Shown here piece by piece: positions 1-7,871 of a stretch of DNA of 64,000 nucleotides. Both the position numbers and the translations under genes were made by a program. Origin of the DNA: JALYYC01 sp039922495 (GTDB taxonomy: Bacteria > Chloroflexota > Dormibacteria > CF-121); NCBI GenBank assembly GCA_039922495.1, contig JBDTEO010000011.1, forward strand, positions 1 to 64,000. Reading direction: 5' to 3'. Each line of letters opens with the position of its first letter. The first letter of the stretch is position 1. The notes below the pieces were generated by a model. That model ran no database searches. It was not told the origin of the DNA and saw only the letters and a program-made list of their open reading frames with translations.

Positions 1-2
1 CG

Positions 3-419
3 CAGGTCCTGATTCTGACCGCGCACGACAACGAGGAATATTTCTTCCACACGCTGAAGGCCGGCGCGGTCGGCTACGTGCTCAAGAAGGCCGCCGCCTC
101 CGACCTGATCGCGGCAATCGAAGCCGCCAGCAAGGGCGAGCCCTATCTGTATCCTTCCGTCGCCCGACTGCTGGTGTCGGACTATCTCCAGCGAGCGCCC
201 GAGCGCGAGACCTTTGAACCGCTCAGCGATCGCGAGCGCGAGGTGCTTCGCCTGGTAGCGGAGGGCAAGACGAACCGGCAGATCGCCGACACCCTTTTCC
301 TCAGCATCAAGACGGTCCAGACGCACCGGGACCACATCATGAAGAAGTTGCGGATGCACGACCGCACTGAGTTGGTGAAATACGCCATCCGCAAGGGCCT
401 GATCGAGGCGGACAGCTAG
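3..419 (+). CDS. LuxR/NarL-family response regulator, C-terminal part (5' truncated)
   Basis: The gene is cut by the window edge; the frame is open from base 3. The first residues (VLILTAHDN...GAVGYVLKKAAASDL) are the end of a receiver domain, with the conserved Thr after beta-4 (LTAHD) and Lys after beta-5 (YVLKK). A LuxR-type HTH follows (LSDREREVLRLVAEGKTNRQ, then IADTLFLSIKTVQTHRDHIMKKL). The family (NarL/FixJ) binds DNA after phosphorylation by a sensor kinase; the phospho-accepting Asp lies outside the window. A GTG at 78 is internal and not a credible start. The kinase and target genes are not visible. Confidence 0.9.
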   Translation, partial: QVLILTAHDNEEYFFHTLKAGAVGYVLKKAAASDLIAAIEAASKGEPYLYPSVARLLVSDYLQRAPERETFEPLSDREREVLRLVAEGKTNRQIADTLFLSIKTVQTHRDHIMKKLRMHDRTELVKYAIRKGLIEADS

Positions 420-589
420 AACAGGGGAGCGCTGCGGACCGCCCGGCTCAGCGGTTCGACGGTATCGAGCACGACCTGACCAGCGCCACTGGACCGTGGA
501 CACAAAAGGCGGCCACCGCGCGGCCATTGACGATCGCCGCCCTGGACGCAGCCAGCCGCCACCCGGTGCGGGCGGGCGGAATCGCTCGG

Positions 590-2011
590 CTAGCCGCCGG
601 CCGGTTCTGTCCCGACTCCGGGTTCGGTCATGCGAGCCGGGTCGAGCACCCGGTCGAGCTCCGCCGCCGACAACCGCGTCCGCTCTCGCGCCACCTCGCG
701 CACCGTCTTTCCGGTGGCGAGCGCCTCCTTGGCGATCTTCGCGGCCGCGTCGTAGCCGATGACAGGCGCGAGCGCGGTGGCCAGCATCAGCCCCTGCTCG
801 ACCATCTGCGGCCCACGGTCGGTGGCCTTGATTCCCGCAATGCACTGGCGTGCCAGATTCTGGGCGGATGTCGAGAGCAGTGCGATGCTTTCAAGCAAGG
901 CGAAGGCGGCGACCGGCATCATCAGGTTGAGCTCGAAGATGCTGCCCGACTGCGCCGCGACCGCAATCGTCTGGTCGTTGCCCAGGACCTTTGCGACCAC
1001 CATCGTCAATGACTCGATGATCACCGGGTTGACCTTGCCCGGCATGATCGAGCTCCCCGGCTGCACCTCGGGGAGCGTGATCTCCCCCAGCCCGGCGCGC
1101 GGCCCGGAGGCGAACCAGCGGAGGTCGTTGCCGATTTTCCAGAGGCTGACGGCGACGCTGCGGAGCGCGCCGGCCGCGGAGAGAACGGCATCAAGGGTGG
1201 CCTGGGCTTGAAAATGATTGTCGGTTTCCTTGACCGGGATCCCGGTCCGCCGGCTCAGGTGGGCGCAGACGCGCGCGGCGAACTCCGGATGGGCATTGAT
1301 CCCGGTGCCGACGGCCGTTCCCCCCAGCGGCAGGTCGGCAAGCTCCGCAGCGGCGCGCCGGACTCGTTCGAGCGATCGGTGTACCTGGCCGGCATAGCCC
1401 TCGAATTCCTGGCCCAACCGGATCGGCGTCGCGTCCTGCAAGTGGGTCCGCCCGGTCTTGACCACGGGCATCAGCTCGGTGGCTTTCTGGGCCAGGGTCT
1501 CACGCAGGTAGTCCAGGGCCGGAAGCAACTCCTCGTGGAGCGCGACCAGCCCGGACAGCTGCATCGCCGTGGGGATGACGTCGTTGCTCGACTGGCACTT
1601 ATTGACGTGATCGTTGGGGTGGACCGGCTTTCGTGAGCCCAGTGGCTGGCCCAGGATTTCGTTCGCCCGATTGGCGATCACCTCGTTGGCATTGGTATTC
1701 GTCGACGTGCCGGACCCGGTCTGGAAGACGTCGACGACAAAGTCTTTGTCGAACTTCCCTTCCTCGACCTCCTCGGCGGCCTGCTGAATCGGGTTGGCGA
1801 TCGCGGTCTCGAGCAGGCCGAGCTCAGCGTTGACGAGTGCAGCGGCACCCTTAATCTGCGCGAGCGCTCGAATCAGGCGACGGGGCATGCGGAGAGAGCT
1901 GATCGGAAAGTTCTGGCGAGCTCGCTCCGTGCTGGCCCCGTAGTACGCGTTGTTCGGGACGGCCACCTCACCCATCGAATCGCGCTCGATTCGCGTGTCG
2001 TCAGCGGCCAT
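590..2011 (-). CDS. fumC: Class II fumarate hydratase
   Basis: Predicted 473-aa fumarase catalysing reversible fumarate to L-malate hydration in the TCA cycle. The fumarase/aspartase signature GSSIMPGKVNP is present, as are the upstream TGSGTSTNTNANEV and GRTHLQDATP blocks; length and domain order match the homotetrameric, iron-independent class II family. The start is set at MAADDTRIERDSMGEV, because the frame upstream is antisense to the next genes and unlike fumarase. A TACGAT box lies 9 nt upstream of the ATG. It is divergent from the MOSC gene, with a 48-nt shared regulatory gap. Fumarase rather than aspartase is inferred from overall similarity. Confidence 0.95.
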   Translation of the reverse strand: MAADDTRIERDSMGEVAVPNNAYYGASTERARQNFPISSLRMPRRLIRALAQIKGAAALVNAELGLLETAIANPIQQAAEEVEEGKFDKDFVVDVFQTGSGTSTNTNANEVIANRANEILGQPLGSRKPVHPNDHVNKCQSSNDVIPTAMQLSGLVALHEELLPALDYLRETLAQKATELMPVVKTGRTHLQDATPIRLGQEFEGYAGQVHRSLERVRRAAAELADLPLGGTAVGTGINAHPEFAARVCAHLSRRTGIPVKETDNHFQAQATLDAVLSAAGALRSVAVSLWKIGNDLRWFASGPRAGLGEITLPEVQPGSSIMPGKVNPVIIESLTMVVAKVLGNDQTIAVAAQSGSIFELNLMMPVAAFALLESIALLSTSAQNLARQCIAGIKATDRGPQMVEQGLMLATALAPVIGYDAAAKIAKEALATGKTVREVARERTRLSAAELDRVLDPARMTEPGVGTEPAGG

Positions 2012-2059
2012 GCGAAACTCATCGTAGCAACCGCCCGCCATCACGTAATCTGTAAAGGG

Positions 2060-2500
2060 ATGACCGCTCGAATCGCGTCGATCCAGCTCTGTCCAGGTCA
2101 CCGCGAGCCGATGCGGTTGGTGGCGTCCGCCACCCTGACCACGGGCGTTGGGCTCGAAGGGGACAAGCACGCCAACGCGGCATCGAAGCGCCAGGTCCTG
2201 CTCGCCGACAAAGAAGCCCTCGAGGCGCTGCAGCTGCAGCCGGGTGCGATCAAGGAAAATGTCACCGTCGAGGGTCTCGGTGTGATGACGCTCGAGGTGG
2301 GAACCCGCCTTGGCGTCGGTGACACCGTGCTCGAGATCACCTCCGTCTGCGAACCCTGCTTTCGGATGGACGAGATCCGGCTCGGGCTGAGAGCCGACCT
2401 TGAGGGCAAGCGGGGCATGAACAGCCGCGTGATCAGCGGCGGCCGGATCGCCGTGGGCGATTCGATCACCATCCTCCAGGATCGCGAACTGGCCTCCTAA
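2060..2500 (+). CDS. MOSC domain protein
   Basis: A 146-aa stand-alone MOSC (molybdenum cofactor sulfurase C-terminal) domain. Visible hallmarks are GLEGDKH near residue 33, KENVTVEGL near residue 75, and the Cys-containing C-E-P-C motif near residue 103 that carries the cysteine thought to bind persulfide or Moco sulfur. Stand-alone MOSC proteins of this size (YiiM/YuaD type) take part in molybdoenzyme-dependent detoxification or sulfur transfer; the partner here is unknown. A TAATCT -10-like box at 2046-2051 is 8 nt before the ATG, suggesting a leaderless or nearly leaderless mRNA. It is 3 nt upstream of the amidohydrolase gene, so the two probably form an operon. Confidence 0.85.
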   Translation: MTARIASIQLCPGHREPMRLVASATLTTGVGLEGDKHANAASKRQVLLADKEALEALQLQPGAIKENVTVEGLGVMTLEVGTRLGVGDTVLEITSVCEPCFRMDEIRLGLRADLEGKRGMNSRVISGGRIAVGDSITILQDRELAS

Positions 2501-2503
2501 CCG

Positions 2504-3352
2504 GTGATTCGCGCCGTCGACCTGCATGTCCACCTGCCCACGGTGGAATGGCTCGAGGGCAGCATGGGCCCCTACAAGGAGGCGGCCGCCCGCTACTTTC
2601 GCAGCGACGTGCACACCCGCACCGTGGACGAACTGGCCGTTGAGTACGCGCAGGAGCAGCTGTTTGGCATCCTGCTCGCCTGGGACGCCGAGACGGCGAC
2701 CCACCGTCCTCCGCTGCCCAATGACCTGGTGGCCGCCGTCGTCAAGCGCCATCCGCGTCGCTTTGCCTTCTTCGCCTCCGTCGATCCATGGAAGCCGAAC
2801 GCCGTCGAGGAGTTGGAACGAGCCGTTACCGAGCTGGGCGCGATCGGGGCGAAGTTCCATCCGTCGTTGCAGGACTTCTATCCCAGCGACGAGCGCCACT
2901 TTCCGCTCTGGCAGAAGGCGGCCGACCTGGGAATCCCCTGCCTCTTCCATACCGGCACCAGCGGGATCGGCGCCGGCGAGCCTGGCGGGCAGGGCATCAA
3001 GCTCGACCCGGCGCGGCCGATCCACCTCGATGTCGTGGCGGCGCGATTCCCGCAGCTGGCCATCATCGCGGCGCACTTCGGCTGGCCCTGGCATCTGGAG
3101 CTGATCGCGATGGCGCTCCACAAGACCAACATCTACATCGAGCTCTCCGGATGGTCACCGCGCTACTATCCGCCGGAGCTGGTGCGCGAAATCGGCGGCC
3201 GGCTGCAGGACCGCACCCTCTTCGGGAGCGACTACCCCTTCATCAAGCCGCTCCGCGTCCTCGAGGAGCTCGACGGGCTCGAACTCAAGCCGGAGGCCAG
3301 GGTCAAGATCCTGCGCGAGAACGCCGCGCGGCTGCTCAAGCTGCAGCTCTAA
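2504..3352 (+). CDS. Amidohydrolase-2 family (COG2159) metal-dependent hydrolase/decarboxylase
   Basis: A 282-aa TIM-barrel protein beginning with the metal-binding DLHVHLP motif. Further hallmarks are KFHPSLQDF, LFHTGTSG, AAHFGWPW and a late FGSDYPF supplying the catalytic Asp. This is the layout of the amidohydrolase-2 superfamily, which includes ACMSD-like decarboxylases and lactone or amide hydrolases. The substrate cannot be read from sequence. It starts with GTG 3 nt after the MOSC stop and is probably co-transcribed with it; an MFS transporter follows on its own promoter. Confidence 0.85.
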   Translation: MIRAVDLHVHLPTVEWLEGSMGPYKEAAARYFRSDVHTRTVDELAVEYAQEQLFGILLAWDAETATHRPPLPNDLVAAVVKRHPRRFAFFASVDPWKPNAVEELERAVTELGAIGAKFHPSLQDFYPSDERHFPLWQKAADLGIPCLFHTGTSGIGAGEPGGQGIKLDPARPIHLDVVAARFPQLAIIAAHFGWPWHLELIAMALHKTNIYIELSGWSPRYYPPELVREIGGRLQDRTLFGSDYPFIKPLRVLEELDGLELKPEARVKILRENAARLLKLQL

Positions 3353-3388
3353 AGCAAACTGCGTCGCGCGATTCCGGATAATGCAGCC

Positions 3389-4678
3389 ATGCAGCCGGGC
3401 TACGCCCGCTATGTGTTGGGCGTGATGGTCGGGATTAACTTCCTCAACTACCTGGATCGCTACATCCTCCCGGTGGTCGCCAGCAAGATCCAGGACGAAT
3501 TCCATCTCAGCGACAGCGCCGTCGGGGGCCTCGGGACCGCCTTTCTGCTCGTGTATGCGGTGGCCGCCCTGCCCTTCGGCATCTGGGCTGATCGAGGCGT
3601 TCGCCGGACGGTGATCGGGGTCGGCGTAGCGATCTGGAGCCTCGCCACGCTCTTCACCGGGCTCGCGCGCAACTATGTTCAACTCTTTGCCGCCCGCGCG
3701 GTGCTCGGGATCGGCGAGGCCAGCTATTACCCGGCCGGGACCTCACTGCTCGCTGATTATTTTCGAAAGGCGGATCGGAGTCGCGCGATGTCGATCTGGG
3801 GCGCGGGCACGGCCGTCGGGATCGCGACGGGTTTCGCCGGCGGCGGGATCGTGGCGAGCCGGTTCGGCTGGCGCGCCGCCTTCTTCTTCACCGCCATCCC
3901 GGGGCTCGTCTTCGCGGTGCTGGCCTTCCGGTTGCGCGAGCCGCTCCGGGGCGCCGCCGAAGCGCAGGGGCCGGCGACGGGTCCGGCAACCCGCGTCAAC
4001 CTGCGACGGTTCATTCAACTGCTGGCGATCCCGAGCCTGCGCGCGACCATCGCGGCCGAGACGCTTCTCTTCTTCGTCCTCGGCGGGGCGGCGTTCTGGC
4101 TTCCCGAGTACCTGCACCGAGCCTTCGGCCTCGGCACCGCCGGCGCCGGGACGCTCGCCGGAGGCGTGTTGGTTTTTGGCGGGTTGATTGGAACCCTCAG
4201 CGGCGGCGTGCTCGCCGAGCGCTGGTCCCGCCGCCGGAACCGAACGGCGAATCTCCCGATCGGCGCCGCTGGCTTCCTCCTCGGGGCAATCTTCGTCGGT
4301 CTCGCGCTGCTCGCCCCAAGCCTGGTGATCTTTACGCCACTGTTTCTGTTGGGCGTGATCGCGCTCTACCTCTATAGCGGGCCCTATACCGCGATCAAGC
4401 AGAACGTCGTCCTGCCGACGGCCCGGGCCAGCGCGGTGACGCTCTCACTCCTGATCGAGCACCTGCTGGGTGACTCTTATTCACCCTTTGCGATCGGCAA
4501 GCTGTCCGACGCCGTGCACAGCCTGCAGCTGGCGCTACTGATCCTTCTGCCGCCGCTCCTGGTCCTGGCCGCCCTGGCGGCGGCCAGCGGGATGAAATCC
4601 GAAGCCCCGGACGGCGAGTCGATGGAAGCGCAGTGGGCCCGGTCCGGTGCCGAGCTGGGCGGTCCCGCCCTGGGTTAG
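3389..4678 (+). CDS. MFS transporter (spinster-like)
   Basis: A 429-aa inner-membrane permease with about 12 hydrophobic segments. The N-terminal NFLNYLDRYILPVVA resembles the first helix of the spinster/anion-cation symporter branch of MFS, and the loop 2-3 signature appears as GIWADRGVRR. The substrate is unknown. GATAAT at 3377-3382 lies exactly 6 nt before the ATG, which argues for a leaderless transcript independent of the upstream operon. Its stop overlaps by 4 nt the stop of the convergent LmbE gene. Confidence 0.88.
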   Translation: MQPGYARYVLGVMVGINFLNYLDRYILPVVASKIQDEFHLSDSAVGGLGTAFLLVYAVAALPFGIWADRGVRRTVIGVGVAIWSLATLFTGLARNYVQLFAARAVLGIGEASYYPAGTSLLADYFRKADRSRAMSIWGAGTAVGIATGFAGGGIVASRFGWRAAFFFTAIPGLVFAVLAFRLREPLRGAAEAQGPATGPATRVNLRRFIQLLAIPSLRATIAAETLLFFVLGGAAFWLPEYLHRAFGLGTAGAGTLAGGVLVFGGLIGTLSGGVLAERWSRRRNRTANLPIGAAGFLLGAIFVGLALLAPSLVIFTPLFLLGVIALYLYSGPYTAIKQNVVLPTARASAVTLSLLIEHLLGDSYSPFAIGKLSDAVHSLQLALLILLPPLLVLAALAAASGMKSEAPDGESMEAQWARSGAELGGPALG

Positions 4679-5448
4679 CCGGCCTCCACGTCGACGCCCG
4701 CGAACAGATCGTCCTCTGACAAGCCCGCGCGGGCGCCAACCAGCGAAAACACCTCGACGCCGGCCAGGCTCTCGACCAATTTTCGCAGCGGCGCCCACTC
4801 CTGCGTCTGCGTGCGGTGCGCCTCGAAGGCCCGCAGCTTCGCCGATTCGAACCCGTCGATCGGAATTCGAGTCGTAATCGGTGCGGGGTCGGGCAGCTTG
4901 AGCGCCGCGACCGCTGCCGCGGTGGCGGACTGGAAATACAGCTTGCTCGGGTACCAGGGGGCGATCCCCAGCGCGACCGATTCGAGCTCGAACCGGGACG
5001 GATCGCCGGCCACGCTGCAGGCCTGTACCGCGAGCCGGCTGACCATCTTGTGGTCCGGGTGCCCGTAGACCCCCTCGGGGCCGAAGGTCAGCACCACCTG
5101 CGGACGGTGCACGCGAATACAACGTACGATATCGCCCAGAAAACGTTCTCGGGTCCCCTCGACCTCTTCGACCTTCTCCAGGGCGCCATCCGGATAATCG
5201 AAGATCTCCAGGAAAGTGACTCCCAGCGTCCTCGCTGCCTGCCGAAGTTCCAGCTCCCGGACGTCGGTGAGCTGGCGTAGGTCGCCGGCCTGGCGACCGT
5301 TCCAGAGCCCAGCGCCGCCCCGCGTCATCGTCGCCAGGCACACGGTCGCGCCCTCTGCCGCATAGCGGGCGATGGTGGAGGCCGAGGCAAAGCACTCGTC
5401 GTCGGGATGGGGCATGACGACCAGCAACCGTTGTTTGTGACGCCTCAT
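4675..5448 (-). CDS. PIG-L/LmbE family deacetylase
   Basis: A 257-aa zinc-dependent deacetylase of the LmbE/PIG-L fold. The N-terminal VVMPHPDDE holds the metal-binding His and paired Asp, and GVYGHPDHKMV supplies the second metal His. Family members remove acetyl groups from GlcNAc-type sugars or cleave amide conjugates (MshB, BshB, Mca). The start MRRHKQRLL is chosen over longer frame extensions because it sits 6 nt downstream of a TATGCT -10 box and the motif begins at once. It is divergent from the Nudix gene with overlapping promoters. Either a thiol-pathway or a xenobiotic-conjugate role is possible. Confidence 0.87.
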   Translation of the reverse strand: MRRHKQRLLVVMPHPDDECFASASTIARYAAEGATVCLATMTRGGAGLWNGRQAGDLRQLTDVRELELRQAARTLGVTFLEIFDYPDGALEKVEEVEGTRERFLGDIVRCIRVHRPQVVLTFGPEGVYGHPDHKMVSRLAVQACSVAGDPSRFELESVALGIAPWYPSKLYFQSATAAAVAALKLPDPAPITTRIPIDGFESAKLRAFEAHRTQTQEWAPLRKLVESLAGVEVFSLVGARAGLSEDDLFAGVDVEAG

Positions 5449-5454
5449 GCGGCC

Positions 5455-5462
5455 AGCATAAT
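5455..5462. promoter_or_regulatory. Overlapping bidirectional -10 boxes (LmbE / Nudix)
   Basis: On the minus strand TATGCT (5460-5455) is 6 nt before the LmbE ATG at 5448. On the plus strand CATAAT (5457-5462) is 6 nt before the Nudix GTG at 5469. The two hexamers overlap by four bases, so RNA polymerase should be able to serve only one gene at a time. Neither side has room for a Shine-Dalgarno sequence. Confidence 0.6.
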
Positions 5463-5468
5463 AAGCCA

Positions 5469-5930
5469 GTGCCACGGCCAGGTCAGCCATCTCGCCCCCG
5501 GTGCGAGGTATCCGCGGGTGGCGTGGTCTTCCGGATGATGGCAAGCGGTCCAGAATTTGCGCTGATCAAGGCCCATGGCCGCTGGGCGTTCCCGAAGGGG
5601 GCGGTGGAGAAGGGCGAGACCCTGCAGATGACGGCCGTGCGTGAGATCGCGGAAGAGACCGGGCTCCCGCCGCAGGCGCTGCGCGTGACCCGCGCGCTCC
5701 CCTCCATTGAGTACTCCTTCCGTTGGGAAGGGAGGCTGGTTTTCAAGACGGTCCACAATTTCCTCGTGGCCCTCACCGCTGACGCGCGCTTTCGCCCGCA
5801 GCTGTCCGAGGTCGAGGAGGCCGGCTGGTTCGGCCCGGCGGAGGCTCGCAAGGCCCTCAGCTTCAAGAATTCGCTGGAGACGCTCGACGCGGCGATTGCC
5901 GCGGTCGGCCCGTCGGCGGTGGCCTCGTGA
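5469..5930 (+). CDS. Nudix hydrolase
   Basis: A 153-aa Nudix-fold pyrophosphohydrolase. The Nudix box is complete (GAVEKGETLQMTAVREIAEE followed by TG), including the REIAEE catalytic and metal-binding residues, and is preceded by AFPKG. The family hydrolyses nucleoside diphosphate-X compounds such as oxidised dNTPs, ADP-ribose or diadenosine polyphosphates; the substrate is not predictable. The GTG start at 5469 follows a CATAAT box by 6 nt. Its stop overlaps the next gene's start by 4 nt, implying translational coupling to a small membrane protein. Confidence 0.92.
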   Translation: MPRPGQPSRPRCEVSAGGVVFRMMASGPEFALIKAHGRWAFPKGAVEKGETLQMTAVREIAEETGLPPQALRVTRALPSIEYSFRWEGRLVFKTVHNFLVALTADARFRPQLSEVEEAGWFGPAEARKALSFKNSLETLDAAIAAVGPSAVAS

Positions 5931-6301
5931 GCCTGCTGCTGCTCCTTCACCAGCGCCTGGCACCGGCCGGCATCCTGATCAGCCTCATCATCGGCGTCTG
6001 GGGACTCGTCACCTTTTTCCGAAAGCGGGAAGCGACCAGCGGCTATCGCTCGACGCTGGTCATGACCGAACTGCTCTTTATCGTCCAGGGCGTCATCGGG
6101 GGCCTGTTGTTCGTGCTCGGCGATCGGCGTCCCCACGACGGCCTGCACATTCTCTATGGGGTCCTGCTGGTGATCGCGCTCCCGATCGGGGCCAGCTACA
6201 CCTCCGGTCGCGAGCCGCGCCGGGAGCCGCTGGTTTATGGCCTGGTCGGTCTCTTCATGGTCGGGCTCACCATCCGCGGAATCCTGACCGGCAGTCCTTA
6301 G
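5927..6301 (+). CDS. Small multi-pass membrane protein, unknown function
   Basis: A 124-aa protein with four hydrophobic stretches (about residues 10-30, 45-65, 72-92 and 104-122) joined by short charged loops, including FRKREATSGYRS and TSGREPRREP. It is coupled by a 4-nt overlap to the Nudix gene. I recognise no family motif. The four-helix pattern with conserved-looking Gly/Ile faces would fit a small integral membrane protein of the DUF type; no function is assigned. Confidence 0.75.
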   Translation: MSLLLLLHQRLAPAGILISLIIGVWGLVTFFRKREATSGYRSTLVMTELLFIVQGVIGGLLFVLGDRRPHDGLHILYGVLLVIALPIGASYTSGREPRREPLVYGLVGLFMVGLTIRGILTGSP

Positions 6302-6331
6302 AAAACCGAGAGAGGGCTTTCGCCCCCTCTC
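6302..6331 (-). terminator. Rho-independent terminator for the tiny Lys-rich gene
   Basis: Arms GAGAGGG (6310-6316) and CCCTCTC (6325-6331) form a 7-bp stem with an 8-nt loop; read on the minus strand the hairpin is followed by a short T run (complement of 6302-6305). It lies 11 nt beyond the stop of the minus-strand 19-aa ORF, just after the plus-strand membrane protein gene, so it may also reduce plus-strand read-through. Confidence 0.65.
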
Positions 6332-6341
6332 CAGTTGCCGT

Positions 6342-6401
6342 TTAGCGGCTCTTCCGGGTCGCTTTCTTGGCCTTCTTTCCGGCCTTCTTCGTGGTCGCCA
6401 T
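6342..6401 (-). CDS. 19-aa lysine-rich basic micropeptide
   Basis: A very short ORF reading MATTKKAGKKAKKATRKSR: 10 of its 19 residues are Lys or Arg, the rest mainly Ala, Thr, Gly and Ser. It is preceded by one of the strongest ribosome-binding sites in the window, AAGGAGGTGA ending 3 nt before the ATG, and followed 11 nt downstream by a hairpin terminator, so it looks like a real translated gene. It lies 99 nt downstream of the MBL gene on the same strand and could be the last gene of that operon or independent. The composition recalls histone H1 tails or ribosome-associated basic peptides; binding to DNA or RNA is inferred only. Confidence 0.6.
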   Translation of the reverse strand: MATTKKAGKKAKKATRKSR

Positions 6402-6500
6402 GCGTCACCTCCTTATCGCGTGAGCGGCGAACCGCTTGCGCACCTCGATGTGCGCTCGTAGAAATAACGATGAGTCCAAATCGATCTTGCAGATTGGCGC

Positions 6501-7478
6501 CTAAAAGAGGCGAAGCTGGTCGACCGCGCCAAGCGCCTTGGCGCGCAGTCCTCGGCCGCGGAGATGCATGGCGAGCTCCTCATCGAAGCCCAACACCGTG
6601 TAGGTCATCGACGCCGAGACCTGCTCGGCATACCGGCACAGTTCGTCGAAGTCGGCATGGTCGGAGAGCGGAAAGACGGCATCGACGTCAAGACGTTGCT
6701 TCAGGCTGCGGTCCATCGCCCAACCGGTCAGCGCCGCGGTTTTGACCGCGCCTGGGTATTCGTGGAGCCAGCGTCGGGTGGCCGACGGCGGAGCCAGCAC
6801 GACTACCGGGCCCGACTGCGGCCCTTCGAAGCAGCGGTAGGCCGGTAAGGTGCAACCCAGCTCGCGGTAGACCTCGGTCACGGTAAAAAGCGCCGGATGG
6901 AGGACAATGTCGAAGCCTTCCTGGCTCAGGGCAGCGAGGATCTCCTGGCCCTTGCCGAGGGTATAGCCGAGCAAGACGGGCGTCGCGCCCAGGTCGAGCG
7001 CCTCTCGACACCAGGCGGTGAGTGCCGCCAGCACCTCGGCCGTCTCCGGAAATCGGTAATGGGGCTTCCCGAACGTACTTTCAATCACCAGGACATCGGC
7101 CCGGACGGTCGCCGCGGGGGCGCTGGTGTATCCAGCCCGCGTCTTGAGATCGCCGGTGTAGAGGACGCGCCCGAAGTCGGTCTCGATCAGGGTCTGCGCC
7201 GAGCCCAGCACATGACCGGCCGGGTACAGGGTCAACCGGCAGCTGTCGAGCTCGAGCGGTTCGCCGTAGGGGATCGCTTCGATGGTCGCCGGGGTCCGCT
7301 GCCGGTGGGTGACCAGGCGCCGGGTTGCCGGCGTGGCATAGGCGAGTGGATGCGCGGCGACGTGGTCGCTGTGCGCGTGGCTGATCACGGCCCGGGGCCT
7401 CGGCCGTCTTGGGTCGAGCCAGAGTCGCTGCTCCGGCAGGTAGACGCCACTCTCCCAGAGGATCGGGTACGAGGGCAC
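6501..7478 (-). CDS. MBL-fold hydrolase, ligase-associated exonuclease-like
   Basis: A 325-aa metallo-beta-lactamase fold protein. Metal ligands are visible: SHAHSDH (HxHxDH) near residue 33, PAGHVLGSAQ, LYTGDLKT and a C-terminal LSDHADFDEL. The ESTFGKPHYRFP segment and overall order resemble the SNM1/YSH1-related family called ligase-associated DNA exonuclease, which acts in DNA repair and often sits near an ATP-dependent ligase and an Lhr helicase. Here LigD is about 40 kb away. GTG start, 12 nt downstream of a zinc-ribbon gene on the same strand. RNA processing cannot be excluded. Confidence 0.8.
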   Translation of the reverse strand: MPSYPILWESGVYLPEQRLWLDPRRPRPRAVISHAHSDHVAAHPLAYATPATRRLVTHRQRTPATIEAIPYGEPLELDSCRLTLYPAGHVLGSAQTLIETDFGRVLYTGDLKTRAGYTSAPAATVRADVLVIESTFGKPHYRFPETAEVLAALTAWCREALDLGATPVLLGYTLGKGQEILAALSQEGFDIVLHPALFTVTEVYRELGCTLPAYRCFEGPQSGPVVVLAPPSATRRWLHEYPGAVKTAALTGWAMDRSLKQRLDVDAVFPLSDHADFDELCRYAEQVSASMTYTVLGFDEELAMHLRGRGLRAKALGAVDQLRLF

Positions 7479-7490
7479 GGGCGCCTGGGG

Positions 7491-7814
7491 CTATTCCTGG
7501 GCGGCCGCGGTGCGGTCGAAGAGCTCGTCCCGCAGCGCGCAGTAGGTGCAGAAGCGCTGCCCGGGCGGCCCGGCGAAGACGCTGGTCCGTCCGCAGGTGG
7601 GGCAGGTCTCCTTCGGTTCCGGTTCGACTTGAGGGCGGACCGGGGCGTCGACCACAGCCAGCTCGACGGGCGGCGCATCCGCAACAGCCACGGCCGTGTC
7701 GCTGCGGGTGGGCATCGACGCCGCGTCCAGTGGTACGTCTGGCGATGGGGCGATTGCTGGGGCGGCCTCAGCCTCGACGTGTTGCTTGAACAGCCGGGTC
7801 AGCCAGCGGAGCAC
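7491..7814 (-). CDS. Zinc-ribbon protein with disordered N-terminal linker
   Basis: A 107-aa protein. An N-terminal amphipathic basic stretch (LRWLTRLFKQH) leads into about 50 residues rich in Ala, Pro, Val and Asp that look disordered. A C-terminal zinc ribbon follows, with CPTCG near residue 71 and CTYC near residue 89. It is immediately upstream of the MBL nuclease gene and probably co-expressed. The layout suggests an adaptor; no named family is recognised. Confidence 0.65.
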   Translation of the reverse strand: MLRWLTRLFKQHVEAEAAPAIAPSPDVPLDAASMPTRSDTAVAVADAPPVELAVVDAPVRPQVEPEPKETCPTCGRTSVFAGPPGQRFCTYCALRDELFDRTAAAQE

Positions 7815-7871
7815 TCGCGGCTACGGTAGAACACTGGCGCGGCCCTGTCAAATCATTGCCGCGGGTGCCGA

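Noticed and set aside
2012..3121. N-terminal extension of the fumarase frame to 843 aa
   Set aside because: The extra sequence is antisense to the MOSC and amidohydrolase genes, is low-complexity Arg/Asp/Gly-rich, and shares nothing with fumarase; the family start is at 2011.
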